Source of the DNA: Thermoplasmata archaeon
GTDB lineage: Bacteria > Actinomycetota > Acidimicrobiia > Acidimicrobiales > Acidimicrobiaceae
DNA: 6,861 nt
Direction of reading: 5' to 3'
Assembly (NCBI GenBank): GCA_021836665.1
Contig: JAKBHQ010000509.1
Coordinates: 1-6,861, forward strand
Part shown: positions 1-4,981 of the stretch, one piece after another
Layout: the number at the start of each line of letters is the position of its first letter
How positions within the stretch are numbered: position 1 is the first letter of the stretch
The notes under the pieces: model-generated
The model's input: the letters and a program-made list of their open reading frames with translations, nothing else
Told to the model about the DNA's origin: nothing
Databases searched by the model: none
Program-made: the position numbers and the translations under genes

Positions 1-47
1 GGATTACCCAATCGCTTGCGCCGTTCCGGTGGGGTTGCTCTGGTCAA
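1..47 (-). CDS. 5' end of a truncated gene, product unknown
   Basis: Reading leftward from 47, a TTG start opens a frame with no stop up to the window edge, giving 15 residues, MTRATPPERRKRLGN. A clear ribosome site GGAGG (minus strand, 59-55) sits seven bases before the TTG, which is ideal spacing and the main reason to call this a gene. An A+T-rich leader with a possible -10 box precedes it. The N-terminus is basic and proline-containing. Small terminase subunits of phages can begin with a similar stretch leading to a Leu-Gly-Asn-Pro motif, but fifteen residues are far too few to assign a family. It lies downstream of the 583-248 gene on the same strand, with a 200-base gap that suggests its own promoter. 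Confidence 0.5.
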   Translation of the reverse strand, partial: MTRATPPERRKRLGN

Positions 48-247
48 AATAAAACCTCCAAATCTTTTCGAATCTAAACAAAACAGGGCAAATATAAGGA
101 AAGAAGTAAAAAGTTGAAAAAGAATCTAAAAAATACTGCTTTTGTGTACAAACAGCTATGAGCGGGTCATGGCGCACCTCGACTTACACTTTTTTACCGG
201 GGGGGGGATCTCAACACTTGACGGTTCGACGAAAGGTGTCATTTCAC
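48..247 (-). promoter_or_regulatory. A+T-rich leader with a possible promoter for the left-edge gene
   Basis: Bases 60-150 are strikingly A+T-rich compared with the rest of the element. On the minus strand a TATATT hexamer (96-91) could be a -10 box, giving a leader of about 35-40 bases that contains the GGAGG ribosome site (59-55). No convincing -35 box is seen about 17 bases upstream. A run of nine G (199-207, plus strand) lies just after the end of the neighbouring gene. No terminator hairpin with a T tract was found between the two genes. The promoter call is weak; the ribosome site is strong. Confidence 0.3.
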
Positions 248-583
248 TCATTGCGCTTCCCTCAGCATCTGCTCAATGGACAGATCATCTGCCCGACAAT
301 CGCCAAGGTGCTGAAGTTCGATTGACGAAACACCCTTGACCCGTTGACGAGCACCACAGGGACACCGGCCCGTTAATGCCGCAGTTCTCCGTCTGGCAAG
401 TGCCTCTTTGAGATCATCGCCGTATCGATCTTCGATGACCGGCAAAACAAAAAGGATCTGCCCTCTACCCCACAACTCGGCACCCGGTAACTCTTGGATT
501 AGCACCGGTGGTTGCCTAAGTGCGGTACGGATTATCTTGCGTGCCTCTCGTCGCAATATTGGCCTAGATGGATTCGAACTCAT
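248..583 (-). CDS. Small hypothetical protein with a possible zinc site, element-encoded
   Basis: The protein is 111 residues and I do not recognise its family. The N-terminal third is basic and helical-looking (RREARKIIRTALR), followed by a region rich in hydrophobic and acidic residues. The C-terminal part has CPCG near residue 78 and H...DC about 20 residues later (LQHLGDC). This Cys-X-Cys...His-X3-Cys spacing could bind one zinc ion, but that is inferred from spacing alone. The ATG at 583 is the first possible start, because an in-frame TAG lies two codons upstream. There is no strong ribosome site. It starts 90 bases after the primase-helicase stop on the same strand, so it may be the last gene of that transcript. 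The opposite strand is open over part of this stretch, but that reading has no motif. Confidence 0.7.
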   Translation of the reverse strand: MSSNPSRPILRREARKIIRTALRQPPVLIQELPGAELWGRGQILFVLPVIEDRYGDDLKEALARRRTAALTGRCPCGARQRVKGVSSIELQHLGDCRADDLSIEQMLREAQ

Positions 584-673
584 GCTCTAACCCAACCGAT
601 CCCCGAGACACCTTGCATCTGGCAACTGCAGTGCTTTGGGACTTGGGACGGCGGTACAAGAAGACCTCGAAAG

Positions 674-2653
674 TTATGAATCATTGGATACTCCTAAGGC
701 CACCGACTGGTGCGCTTGGGACAAGTCCCCCCTTAGGGGGGGGGACTTTGTCCCGATCTGCGGCGGTAACTTGTCCGAATTTGTCCCGTTTCTTGTCCTG
801 ATAGATTCACCCTGTTCAGATGACCTTTTTGTCTCATCTGAAAAACCTTGTCCGCCCTTGTCCGCTTCTTTGTCCCAAAGACCGACTGAAGGCTTGTCCG
901 GGGGTTTGTCCCGATCCGAATTAGCGGAATTCACGAAGGCTGAGCGGCCTAACCGATTGGCTTCTTGCCTTCGAATTTTTTGCGCCTCATCGATTACAAC
1001 ACCTCTTTTCGATGTAAAGCCAGCGGCCTTTAACGAGTCGATCACCGTCCGCCTAGACGCATCCAGTGGTAGGTCAAGGCGGTCAAGAATCTTTGCTAGC
1101 TCGATGCCTGCAGCACTATGCGGACGAGTATCTGCAACGTGACGAAGCGGTGAGAAGAGCTTGGTGTAGTTCACCTCATCAGCGACCCAAGGGATCCGCT
1201 TAGCCTTTGAGCGAAGACTCACCCTAGGACCATCAGCCACTAGCAAATAGACCAGATCTGCGCTTCCTGCTTTATCTGAGGTCCCCCTTATCCCCTTCTC
1301 GACATCCTTGCCGGAATGGTCTATCCGTATTACGGCTACGCCTCGAGCCTTGAGCTCTCGAAGGGCGTGACGATGAAACAGCCGGTAGGTGTCGGCCGAG
1401 TTCTCTTCGCCTTCTACTGCCCTTGCCACCGTGTCGATAATGAACAAAACAGGGTTATGTCGCTCGACCAACTCCTTAGCCCATTGCCCACCTTTTTCGC
1501 TATCCAAAGGGGGAGCAGGTGGGAAGTGCAAGTAGATGAGGTGGCTCTGCAATACATCCAGCCGAGAGTCGCTAGATGAAAACCCGAAGTCCTCAAGACG
1601 CTCACGAATGTCACCGAGGGAGTTCTCGTGATCGACATAGATGACCACCTGAGGCCCCCTAGGGAGCTGACCCATACGCTCCTCGCCCAAGGCAACAGTG
1701 ATCGCCACTTCCAAGACAAAGAGCGACTTCCCTTGCTTGGGAGCAGCGTAAAGAACTACGTCACTCCCTGAAGGGATAATCGGATCAAAGAGCATTTCAC
1801 GCCTTGGAGCGTTATCGCTAAGCAACTCGGCAAAGTTGATACCTGGCGTTTCCAGCACTTCAGCTGGGTCTTTCCAGGTCAGTTCTCGGCTAATTGCATC
1901 CTTGGAGTCAAGAACCCTGAGGTACTCATCAGACTCGAATAGACAGTTGAGGTCATCGAGAGTATGGCCGAGGAGGTAATCGCTCACGTCCCCCTTATCT
2001 GGCAAGCCTGGAAGCTTCAGGAGGGCGAGTTCCGATACAACTCCGACTAGATCGCTGGCGACCTGATAGGCATAGTTATAACCCGCCGGGTCGTTATCAG
2101 GGATCATGACTACTAAGGCATCCACAAAGTGCCTAGCCAAGCCACTCTCCCAAGAACTCGCAGCACCTGAGGTGGTTGCACAAAAACCTAGGCTGGCGAG
2201 CCGCTCACAATCCTTTTCACCTTCGACAAAAAAGATCATGGATTGCCTCTCGATAGCATCTGTCAACTCGGGAAGCCGATAAGGGACACTTGGTGCCGGC
2301 CCTCGTCCAGGGATCCACTTCCCGTTAGCTAAGTGCTCAAGGTGGAACCGCTTACCAGCTCTACGAACTTTGCGGTAGAGCGGATCGCCCTTTTCGTTCT
2401 TATAGGTGTAGTAAACCAATGCCTCAAGGCCCGTTGAGGCTTCAGGCGTTGAATGGAAGTCCTTCCAGGTCAGACCTAAGGCCTCTAGAACCGCAAGCGG
2501 TTCGCAGCCAGCGAAACAGTGGATCACCGGCCCATTTGTTCCTTCTTTGACGTGAAGGGAAGGGTTCCTATCCTCATGAGCAGGACAAAGGTATTTGCCG
2601 CCTCGACCGTCCCCTTGCAACCGACTCATCAAGTCTTGGGTTGTCAGTGTCAC
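674..2653 (-). CDS. Primase-helicase replication protein (CHC2 zinc finger, TOPRIM, RecA-like AAA ATPase)
   Basis: This 659-residue protein should prime and unwind DNA for replication of the element. Numbered from the GTG start, it has a CHC2-type zinc finger with C23, H26, C46 and C50 (CPAH...CFAGC). A TOPRIM domain follows, with VEGEKD around E144, PDND around 185-188 and KGDVSDYL near 220. A RepA-like ATPase has Walker A (APKQGKS, 304-310), Walker B (LFIID, Asp407) and the RIDHSGKD segment near 443-450. Residues 513-565 could be a small helical DNA-binding region, and the last 90 residues are low-complexity and polar. GTG at 2653 is preferred over TTG at 2671: GGGAGAGGTGG lies a few bases upstream, and GTGA overlaps the stop of the preceding gene. 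The tail is encoded by repeat-rich DNA that may act as an origin. The domain order is that of single-polypeptide replication proteins of phages and integrative elements. Confidence 0.93.
   Translation of the reverse strand: MTLTTQDLMSRLQGDGRGGKYLCPAHEDRNPSLHVKEGTNGPVIHCFAGCEPLAVLEALGLTWKDFHSTPEASTGLEALVYYTYKNEKGDPLYRKVRRAGKRFHLEHLANGKWIPGRGPAPSVPYRLPELTDAIERQSMIFFVEGEKDCERLASLGFCATTSGAASSWESGLARHFVDALVVMIPDNDPAGYNYAYQVASDLVGVVSELALLKLPGLPDKGDVSDYLLGHTLDDLNCLFESDEYLRVLDSKDAISRELTWKDPAEVLETPGINFAELLSDNAPRREMLFDPIIPSGSDVVLYAAPKQGKSLFVLEVAITVALGEERMGQLPRGPQVVIYVDHENSLGDIRERLEDFGFSSSDSRLDVLQSHLIYLHFPPAPPLDSEKGGQWAKELVERHNPVLFIIDTVARAVEGEENSADTYRLFHRHALRELKARGVAVIRIDHSGKDVEKGIRGTSDKAGSADLVYLLVADGPRVSLRSKAKRIPWVADEVNYTKLFSPLRHVADTRPHSAAGIELAKILDRLDLPLDASRRTVIDSLKAAGFTSKRGVVIDEAQKIRRQEANRLGRSAFVNSANSDRDKPPDKPSVGLWDKEADKGGQGFSDETKRSSEQGESIRTRNGTNSDKLPPQIGTKSPPLRGDLSQAHQSVALGVSNDS
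718..754. repeat. Large G/C-rich inverted repeat inside the 3' end of the primase-helicase gene
   Basis: The left arm GGGACAAGTCCCCCC (718-732) pairs with the right arm GGGGGGACTTTGTCCC (739-754) over 15 base pairs with one bulged T. The short centre includes TTA and part of a run of nine G (736-744). Both arms carry the hexamer that recurs next to it, GGACAA on the left and TTGTCC on the right, so the hairpin is built from the same unit as the neighbouring direct repeats. It has no T tract on either side and lies within coding sequence, so a terminator is unlikely. A replication or protein-binding structure fits better. Confidence 0.8.
748..911 (+). repeat. Array of nine TTGTCC direct repeats (iteron-like), candidate replication origin
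   Basis: TTGTCC starts at 748, 771, 781, 793, 848, 858, 870, 894 and 906, with a near copy TTGTCT at 829. Two clusters repeat the same spacing, 10 then 12 bases (771/781/793 and 848/858/870), and the last pair is 12 apart, so neighbouring copies fall on roughly the same face of the helix. Most copies extend to TTGTCCG or TTGTCCC. The array lies in the tail of the primase-helicase gene, where the encoded protein is low-complexity with recurring Asp-Lys, suggesting the DNA rather than the protein is under selection. Iterons within or beside the initiator gene are known in plasmids and phages; that these are the element's origin is an inference. Confidence 0.6.
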
Positions 2654-2928
2654 TCGTCCACCTCTCCCCAAAGACTGACGGCAAGTTGACTAGCTACGTC
2701 GCCAGGGAAATTCGACCCTACTACGGCTGCTAACCTTCGCAAGGCGAGATCGCCATTGCCCTCTTTGAAAGCCTCGTTTGCCTGAAACCACCGGTCAGAG
2801 CGTTGGGTCATCGCCTCAAACCGGCGTGCCTCCGGAGATCGAGACTTACGAAGCAAAGTGGAACTATCAATAAGGGTTTGAGGGTACTCTAGATAAGTGC
2901 CCTCGGTTGGGTTGCCGGGGGCTTTCAT
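2650..2928 (-). CDS. Hypothetical 92-residue protein between the excisionase-like and primase genes
   Basis: The product is not recognised. It is 92 residues, mostly soluble, with a basic middle (LRKSRSPEARRFEAM) and a likely helical C-terminal half ending in an acidic tail (GEVDE). No transmembrane segment or catalytic motif is seen. It has an excellent ribosome site, GGAGGGG five bases before the ATG at 2928. Its first four bases ATGA overlap the stop of the excisionase-like gene, and its stop overlaps the GTG of the primase-helicase in GTGA. This tight packing argues for one messenger and translational coupling, so it is probably an accessory to replication or excision. The gene call is strong and the function is unknown. 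Confidence 0.85.
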   Translation of the reverse strand: MKAPGNPTEGTYLEYPQTLIDSSTLLRKSRSPEARRFEAMTQRSDRWFQANEAFKEGNGDLALRRLAAVVGSNFPGDVASQLAVSLWGEVDE

Positions 2929-3107
2929 CTTGCCCCTCCACTACTCACAAGGCCCTCAAGGGCCGACTTGGAGTAGAACCACCGCTTACCAATCTTGCAT
3001 GCCGGGATATCGCCCATTCGAGCTAGGCGTTCGACACACTTACTATTTCTTAGATTCAGCAGCTGCGCCGCTTCCTTCGAATCTAGGATGTCGCCATTTA
3101 TGGCCAT
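2925..3107 (-). CDS. Excisionase-like small winged-helix (MerR/HTH_17-type) DNA-binding protein
   Basis: The protein is 60 residues, typical for recombination directionality factors and related single-domain binders. It opens with a helix-turn-helix signature (LDSKEAAQLLNLRNSKCVERLARMG, residues 8-32 in two parts), followed by the wing pattern DIPACKIGKRWFYSKSAL seen in the excisionase/MerR-like HTH_17 family. In integrative elements such proteins bind near the attachment site to favour excision, or repress or activate the element operon. The start at 3107 gives the full domain, but its ribosome site is poor (AAAGAAATT). It is the first gene of the tightly overlapping set with the 92-residue gene and the primase-helicase. 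The family fold is well supported; excision as opposed to transcriptional control is inferred from context. Confidence 0.85.
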   Translation of the reverse strand: MAINGDILDSKEAAQLLNLRNSKCVERLARMGDIPACKIGKRWFYSKSALEGLVSSGGAR

Positions 3108-3118
3108 AATTTCTTTAG

Positions 3119-3145
3119 CCGCCTCGAGTTTTACGGACTCGGCGG
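3119..3145. promoter_or_regulatory. Hairpin in the leader of the excisionase-primase operon
   Basis: CCGC and CGAG (3119-3122 and 3125-3128, separated by a two-base bulge) pair with CTCG and GCGG (3138-3145) around a nine-base loop. It lies 12-38 bases upstream of the excisionase-like start, so it would form in the messenger leader. It might influence translation or be a protein-binding site; nothing in the sequence decides this. Confidence 0.35.
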
Positions 3146-3165
3146 GCGGTTGACTTCCTCAGGTA

Positions 3166-3179
3166 GAGACGGCTGTCTC
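3166..3179. promoter_or_regulatory. Short inverted repeat upstream of the excisionase operon, possible operator
   Basis: GAGAC (3166-3170) and GTCTC (3175-3179) form a perfect five-base inverted repeat with a four-base centre, about 60 bases before the first gene of the operon. Its position suits an operator bound by the excisionase-like protein or another regulator. No confident -35/-10 pair was found around it. Confidence 0.25.
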
Positions 3180-3209
3180 CTTTGAAGTTGAGACCTTTGG
3201 TTGTCGGCT

Positions 3210-3227
3210 AAGAACCGCCCTAGGCGG
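3210..3227 (-). terminator. Terminator-like hairpin overlapping the stop codon of the 241-residue gene
   Basis: On the minus strand CCGCC (3227-3223), loop TAG (3222-3220) and GGCGG (3219-3215) make a short G/C-rich stem followed by TTCTT (3214-3210). The loop is the stop codon itself. The stem is only five pairs and the T tract is short, so it may stop only part of the transcription running from the 241-residue gene into the excisionase operon. Confidence 0.4.
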
Positions 3228-3945
3228 CAATGGTCGGCTGATGCGGAGCCAGCGGCGAACTCTTTGCGACGATGTGGGGAGGTGGTGGAATCAAATCAAC
3301 TACGTTTGCATATTCGCTGAATTCGTCGTCTTGAATTAGGGGTTCAGTTGCATCTGCAATTGCTTTCAGGGTCAATTCGAGTTGCTCTATCGCCATAGCG
3401 GCCTCGAGTGCTTCGAGTGCTTCACTCAGACTCTCGAACTCGTCTGTATTTTGAACATCAGTATGTTTCAATCTGTCCAGGATCCGAAAATACCTTGCAC
3501 CTAAATTCAGCCAATGATTCTTCTGGATCAGGTTCATGAGGCAAGTTGCTAATTCAATATTCCGTTCGCCCTCTGCAATCTCTTCCGGTGTCCGCCTAAG
3601 CTTCTCCATCACCTCTTTGAAAGCTTCAAGGTGAGCATTGGTCTCAGAGAAGACGGCAAACGTCCCCGGAAACTGGGTCATTTCAGAGAAGGCGGAAGAA
3701 ATCGCTGGGAAGCGAGTCATTTCAGAGAAGGCGGAAGAAATCGCTGGGAAGCGAGTCATTTCAGAGAAGGCGGAAGAAATCGCAAGGGAGGGCTTCATCA
3801 TCTGCGCCAACACCCCGCCTATCGCCAATGGCTTTATGCCGAGATCCAAATGAGGCATAGGAATCAAGGGGAAGACAGAAACCCTGCTTATCGACTGCGA
3901 CTCTTGGTCGCTCTCGGGCTGGGACTCTATCACGTTCAACACCAT
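3220..3945 (-). CDS. Hypothetical repeat-containing protein next to the attachment site
   Basis: The product is 241 residues and not recognised. Residues 55-93 are three near-identical copies of AISSAFSEMTRFP, with a diverged fourth copy at 94-106; they are encoded by a 39-base tandem repeat, so the frame is kept. After the repeats come long likely helices (about 107-215), with Glu/Ala/Leu-rich stretches such as SEALEALEAAMAIEQLELTLKA in two parts, which could be coiled-coil or helix-bundle. The C-terminus is proline-rich and polar. No enzyme motif, signal peptide or clear membrane segment is seen. The ATG at 3945 has no good ribosome site. The plus strand is also open across the repeats, but this reading is longer and more protein-like outside them. 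It sits between the attachment site and the excisionase-like gene, where an integrase might have been expected, yet shows no integrase motif. Confidence 0.65.
   Translation of the reverse strand: MVLNVIESQPESDQESQSISRVSVFPLIPMPHLDLGIKPLAIGGVLAQMMKPSLAISSAFSEMTRFPAISSAFSEMTRFPAISSAFSEMTQFPGTFAVFSETNAHLEAFKEVMEKLRRTPEEIAEGERNIELATCLMNLIQKNHWLNLGARYFRILDRLKHTDVQNTDEFESLSEALEALEAAMAIEQLELTLKAIADATEPLIQDDEFSEYANVVDLIPPPPHIVAKSSPLAPHQPTIAA
3638..3783. repeat. 39-base tandem repeat, two full copies, one partial and one diverged copy
   Basis: Identical units begin at 3677 and 3716. A third copy begins at 3755 and matches to 3783 before diverging, and a diverged unit occupies 3638-3676. The unit begins GTCATTTCAGAGAAGG. 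Being a multiple of three, copy-number changes would add or remove 13 residues without a frameshift. There are no unique spacers, so this is not a CRISPR array. Confidence 0.9.
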
Positions 3946-3997
3946 ATCACTAAATTGGGTCAGCGCCAGCGATCCCCTCCCAATTTTGCCCCAAAAA

Positions 3998-4017
3998 ACC
4001 CGCTACAAACCCGCTAC
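3998..4017. repeat. Twin repeat ACCCGCTACAAACCCGCTAC, candidate integrase arm-type site (copy 1)
   Basis: CCCGCTAC occurs twice at 3999 and 4010, an 11-base step that places both copies on the same face of the helix. It lies about 100 bases inside the element from the tRNA remnant, a reasonable distance for arm-type sites of tyrosine integrases. An identical 20-base copy is at 5138-5157. The arm-site role is inferred from position and spacing. Confidence 0.45.
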
Positions 4018-4057
4018 AGTAAACAATTAATACCCCTGGTCGGTTCAAATCGCTATT

Positions 4058-4070
4058 AGGCTCATAGCCT
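4058..4070. repeat. Short hairpin AGGCT-CAT-AGCCT in the att region
   Basis: A perfect five-base inverted repeat with a three-base loop lies between the twin repeat and the tRNA remnant. No T tract follows. It may be one of several protein-binding sites in the attachment region, or chance. Confidence 0.2.
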
Positions 4071-4105
4071 CTACGCTGCTGAAATGTCCCCAACTCAACT
4101 GTAAC

Positions 4106-4119
4106 TTACCGTTCGGTAA
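4106..4119. repeat. Perfect inverted repeat TTACCGTTCGGTAA beside the crossover region
   Basis: TTACCG and CGGTAA flank a TT centre and end one base before the tRNA-like sequence begins at 4121. A perfect dyad touching the attachment core could be a binding site for the recombinase or its accessory factor. Two copies of the half-site TTCGGTA recur at 5235 and 5248. Confidence 0.4.
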
Positions 4120-4120
4120 A

Positions 4121-4164
4121 GACTGGCAGTCAAAAGGTCGTGGGTTCGAGTCCCATCACCTCCA
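4121..4164 (+). other. Attachment site: 3' remnant of tRNA-Ala(GGC)
   Basis: Read as a tRNA 3' half, this gives anticodon loop CTGGCAG (4123-4129, anticodon GGC), 3' anticodon stem TCAAA (4130-4134), variable loop AGGTC (4135-4139), T-arm stem GTGGG, loop TTCGAGT and stem CCCAT (4140-4156), acceptor strand CACCTCC (4157-4163) and discriminator A (4164). T at position 70 fits the G3:U70 identity pair of alanine tRNAs. The 5' anticodon stem should read TTTGA but is AAAGA, and no GGGGGTG acceptor strand lies at the expected distance upstream, so tRNA identity starts at about 4121. No CCA is encoded. This is what the tRNA-distal end of an element integrated at the anticodon arm looks like. The isotype is inferred from three bases plus the U70 clue. 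Confidence 0.75.
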
Positions 4165-4192
4165 CTTCGAAGCAGAAGAAGAACCGGGTCTG

Positions 4193-4221
4193 ATTGCACA
4201 GGCACCGGTGCGATTTTCTTT
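4193..4221 (+). terminator. Rho-independent terminator downstream of the tRNA remnant
   Basis: ATTGCAC (4193-4199) pairs with GTGCGAT (4208-4214), one G-T wobble included, around an eight-base loop and runs into TTTTCTTT. It starts 29 bases after the last tRNA base, the usual place for a tRNA terminator, so it probably belonged to the intact tRNA-Ala gene before insertion. This supports the flank to its right being native chromosome or an older insertion. Confidence 0.7.
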
Positions 4222-4271
4222 ATGAAGTTCACCACCGTCCAGGCAGTCAACTTGGTCGCATGTCGCGTCAC

Positions 4272-4667
4272 TCAGACGGTAATAACGTGAATCAGTTCCT
4301 CGAGGCCGACGAAGTCGCCTGGGTTGCGCGTATAGAGTTCTAGGCCATTGGCGTGAGCGATTGCGGCGATGAGTAGGTCCGCCATTCGCGATCGATGCGT
4401 GCGACCGGTACTCGCAACGGCAGCAACAATCTGGCCAAAACTTCGCGCAGCGGCTGCGTCGAATGGGATTGGCTCGAAGGTTGCTTCAGTTTGCTGCAGG
4501 CGCGCCTGACGAATTGATTGCTCGGTGACCGTGGATGCCAGAATTGGACCGGCGGCCAATTCGGCAAGCGTGATCGCGCTGACGGCGATCTCCTCTGGCA
4601 GAGCTGTTTGGACCGATGGATCATCCCAGTCAATGACGACTGAAGTGTCAAGTAACCCCGTGGTCAT
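4272..4667 (-). CDS. vapC: VapC-family toxin, PIN-domain ribonuclease
   Basis: The protein is 131 residues, normal for VapC toxins, which are Mg-dependent endoribonucleases of type II toxin-antitoxin systems, often cutting tRNA or rRNA. The PIN-domain acidic residues are in place: D7 in LLDTSVVID, E36 in TLAEL, D97 in RMADLLIA and D118 in YTRNPGDF, so the enzyme should be active. The ATG at 4667 directly follows the antitoxin's TAG (TAGATG with no gap), so translation is coupled to the antitoxin. It reads toward the tRNA remnant, with its stop about 50 bases from the terminator on the opposite strand. The pair lies just outside the element boundary defined by the remnant. The RNA target cannot be read from the sequence. 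Confidence 0.93.
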   Translation of the reverse strand: MTTGLLDTSVVIDWDDPSVQTALPEEIAVSAITLAELAAGPILASTVTEQSIRQARLQQTEATFEPIPFDAAAARSFGQIVAAVASTGRTHRSRMADLLIAAIAHANGLELYTRNPGDFVGLEELIHVITV

Positions 4668-4916
4668 CTAGAGATCTTGATTGATGAGGTTGTCGAGATC
4701 GGCCCGAAAGAGCTTCGCATCGATACCAAGCCCAGTATTGATGAAATTTGCGATGCTGGATTTCGGGACCACGGTGCGTCGTAGCGCACGAAGAGGGAGT
4801 AATTCAGCTACTGGGACGCCATTGCGGGTTACAACGAAGCTCTCTCCAGCGACCACCTCATCGATGACTTTGGCGTTGTCATTGCGCAGTTCACGTTGAG
4901 CGATGGTCTTCGTCAT
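4668..4916 (-). CDS. vapB: Phd/YefM-type antitoxin paired with VapC
   Basis: This 82-residue protein should neutralise the adjacent VapC and repress its own operon. The N-terminal half has the Phd/YefM fold signature: TIAQRELRNDNAKVIDEV, then GESFVVTRNGVPVAELLPL. The C-terminal part (about 45-82) would be the disordered segment that wraps the toxin. The frame is open up to 4967, but the start is placed at 4916: the family normally begins a few residues before this motif, and a -10 box TACACT ends six bases upstream, leaving no room for a leader. The messenger is therefore probably leaderless. An inverted repeat overlaps that -10 box and is the likely self-regulation operator. The extra 17 residues of the longer reading look unlike the family. 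Confidence 0.88.
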   Translation of the reverse strand: MTKTIAQRELRNDNAKVIDEVVAGESFVVTRNGVPVAELLPLRALRRTVVPKSSIANFINTGLGIDAKLFRADLDNLINQDL

Positions 4917-4922
4917 GAAGAA

Positions 4923-4943
4923 AGTGTAGCACATTGTGCGACA
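4923..4943 (-). promoter_or_regulatory. Promoter -10 box and overlapping operator of the toxin-antitoxin operon
   Basis: On the minus strand TACACT (4928-4923) matches the TANNNT -10 pattern and is followed by six bases and then the ATG, the geometry of a leaderless transcript. Overlapping it, TGTAGCAC (4925-4932) and GTGCGACA (4936-4943) form an inverted repeat matching at seven of eight positions with a three-base centre. A complex bound there would block the promoter, as in other type II systems. No good -35 box was found. Confidence 0.55.
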
Positions 4944-4981
4944 AATTGCTACAAGCTCGAATACCACGCTCGAGGGCGTCT

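Larger units (their letters stand above)
1..4164. mobile_element. Right-hand part of an integrative element inserted at a tRNA-Ala gene (left end outside the window)
   Basis: Three things support this call: an excisionase-like gene, a primase-helicase with candidate origin repeats, and a tRNA 3' remnant at the right edge. Elements that integrate by tyrosine recombinase into a tRNA 3' end rebuild the full tRNA at one end and leave a 3' fragment at the other. Here the fragment reads on the plus strand, so the intact tRNA should lie to the left, beyond base 1. All element genes run on the minus strand, away from the remnant. No integrase, capsid, conjugation or relaxase gene is visible, so it cannot be decided whether this is a plasmid-like integrative element, a phage satellite or a prophage end. 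The right boundary is well supported; the left is unknown. Confidence 0.7.

Noticed and set aside
142..339. Plus-strand 65-residue frame at the left
   Set aside because: It overlaps the end of the 583-248 gene in antisense, crosses a run of nine G, and has no motif.
555..590. Second tRNA T-arm (GAGTTCGAATCC on the minus strand)
   Set aside because: The five bases on each side of the loop do not pair beyond the first G-C, and the bases are the start of the 583-248 gene.
3638..3783. CRISPR array
   Set aside because: The repeat units are contiguous with no unique spacers, and no cas gene is present.
3631..4059. Plus-strand open frames over the tandem repeat (142 and 71 residues)
   Set aside because: They are open mainly because the repeat itself is open in several frames. 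The sequence outside the repeat is unlike a protein, and the longer one runs through the twin repeat of the att region. The minus-strand reading is longer and has helix-like composition.
4121..4164. Intact tRNA, a tRNA-Cys end, or the 3' end of tmRNA
   Set aside because: There is no 5' acceptor or D-arm upstream, so it is not intact. Placing the T-loop at TTCGAGT fixes the discriminator as A, not the U of tRNA-Cys. The anticodon loop and AGGTC variable loop fit an ordinary tRNA rather than tmRNA.
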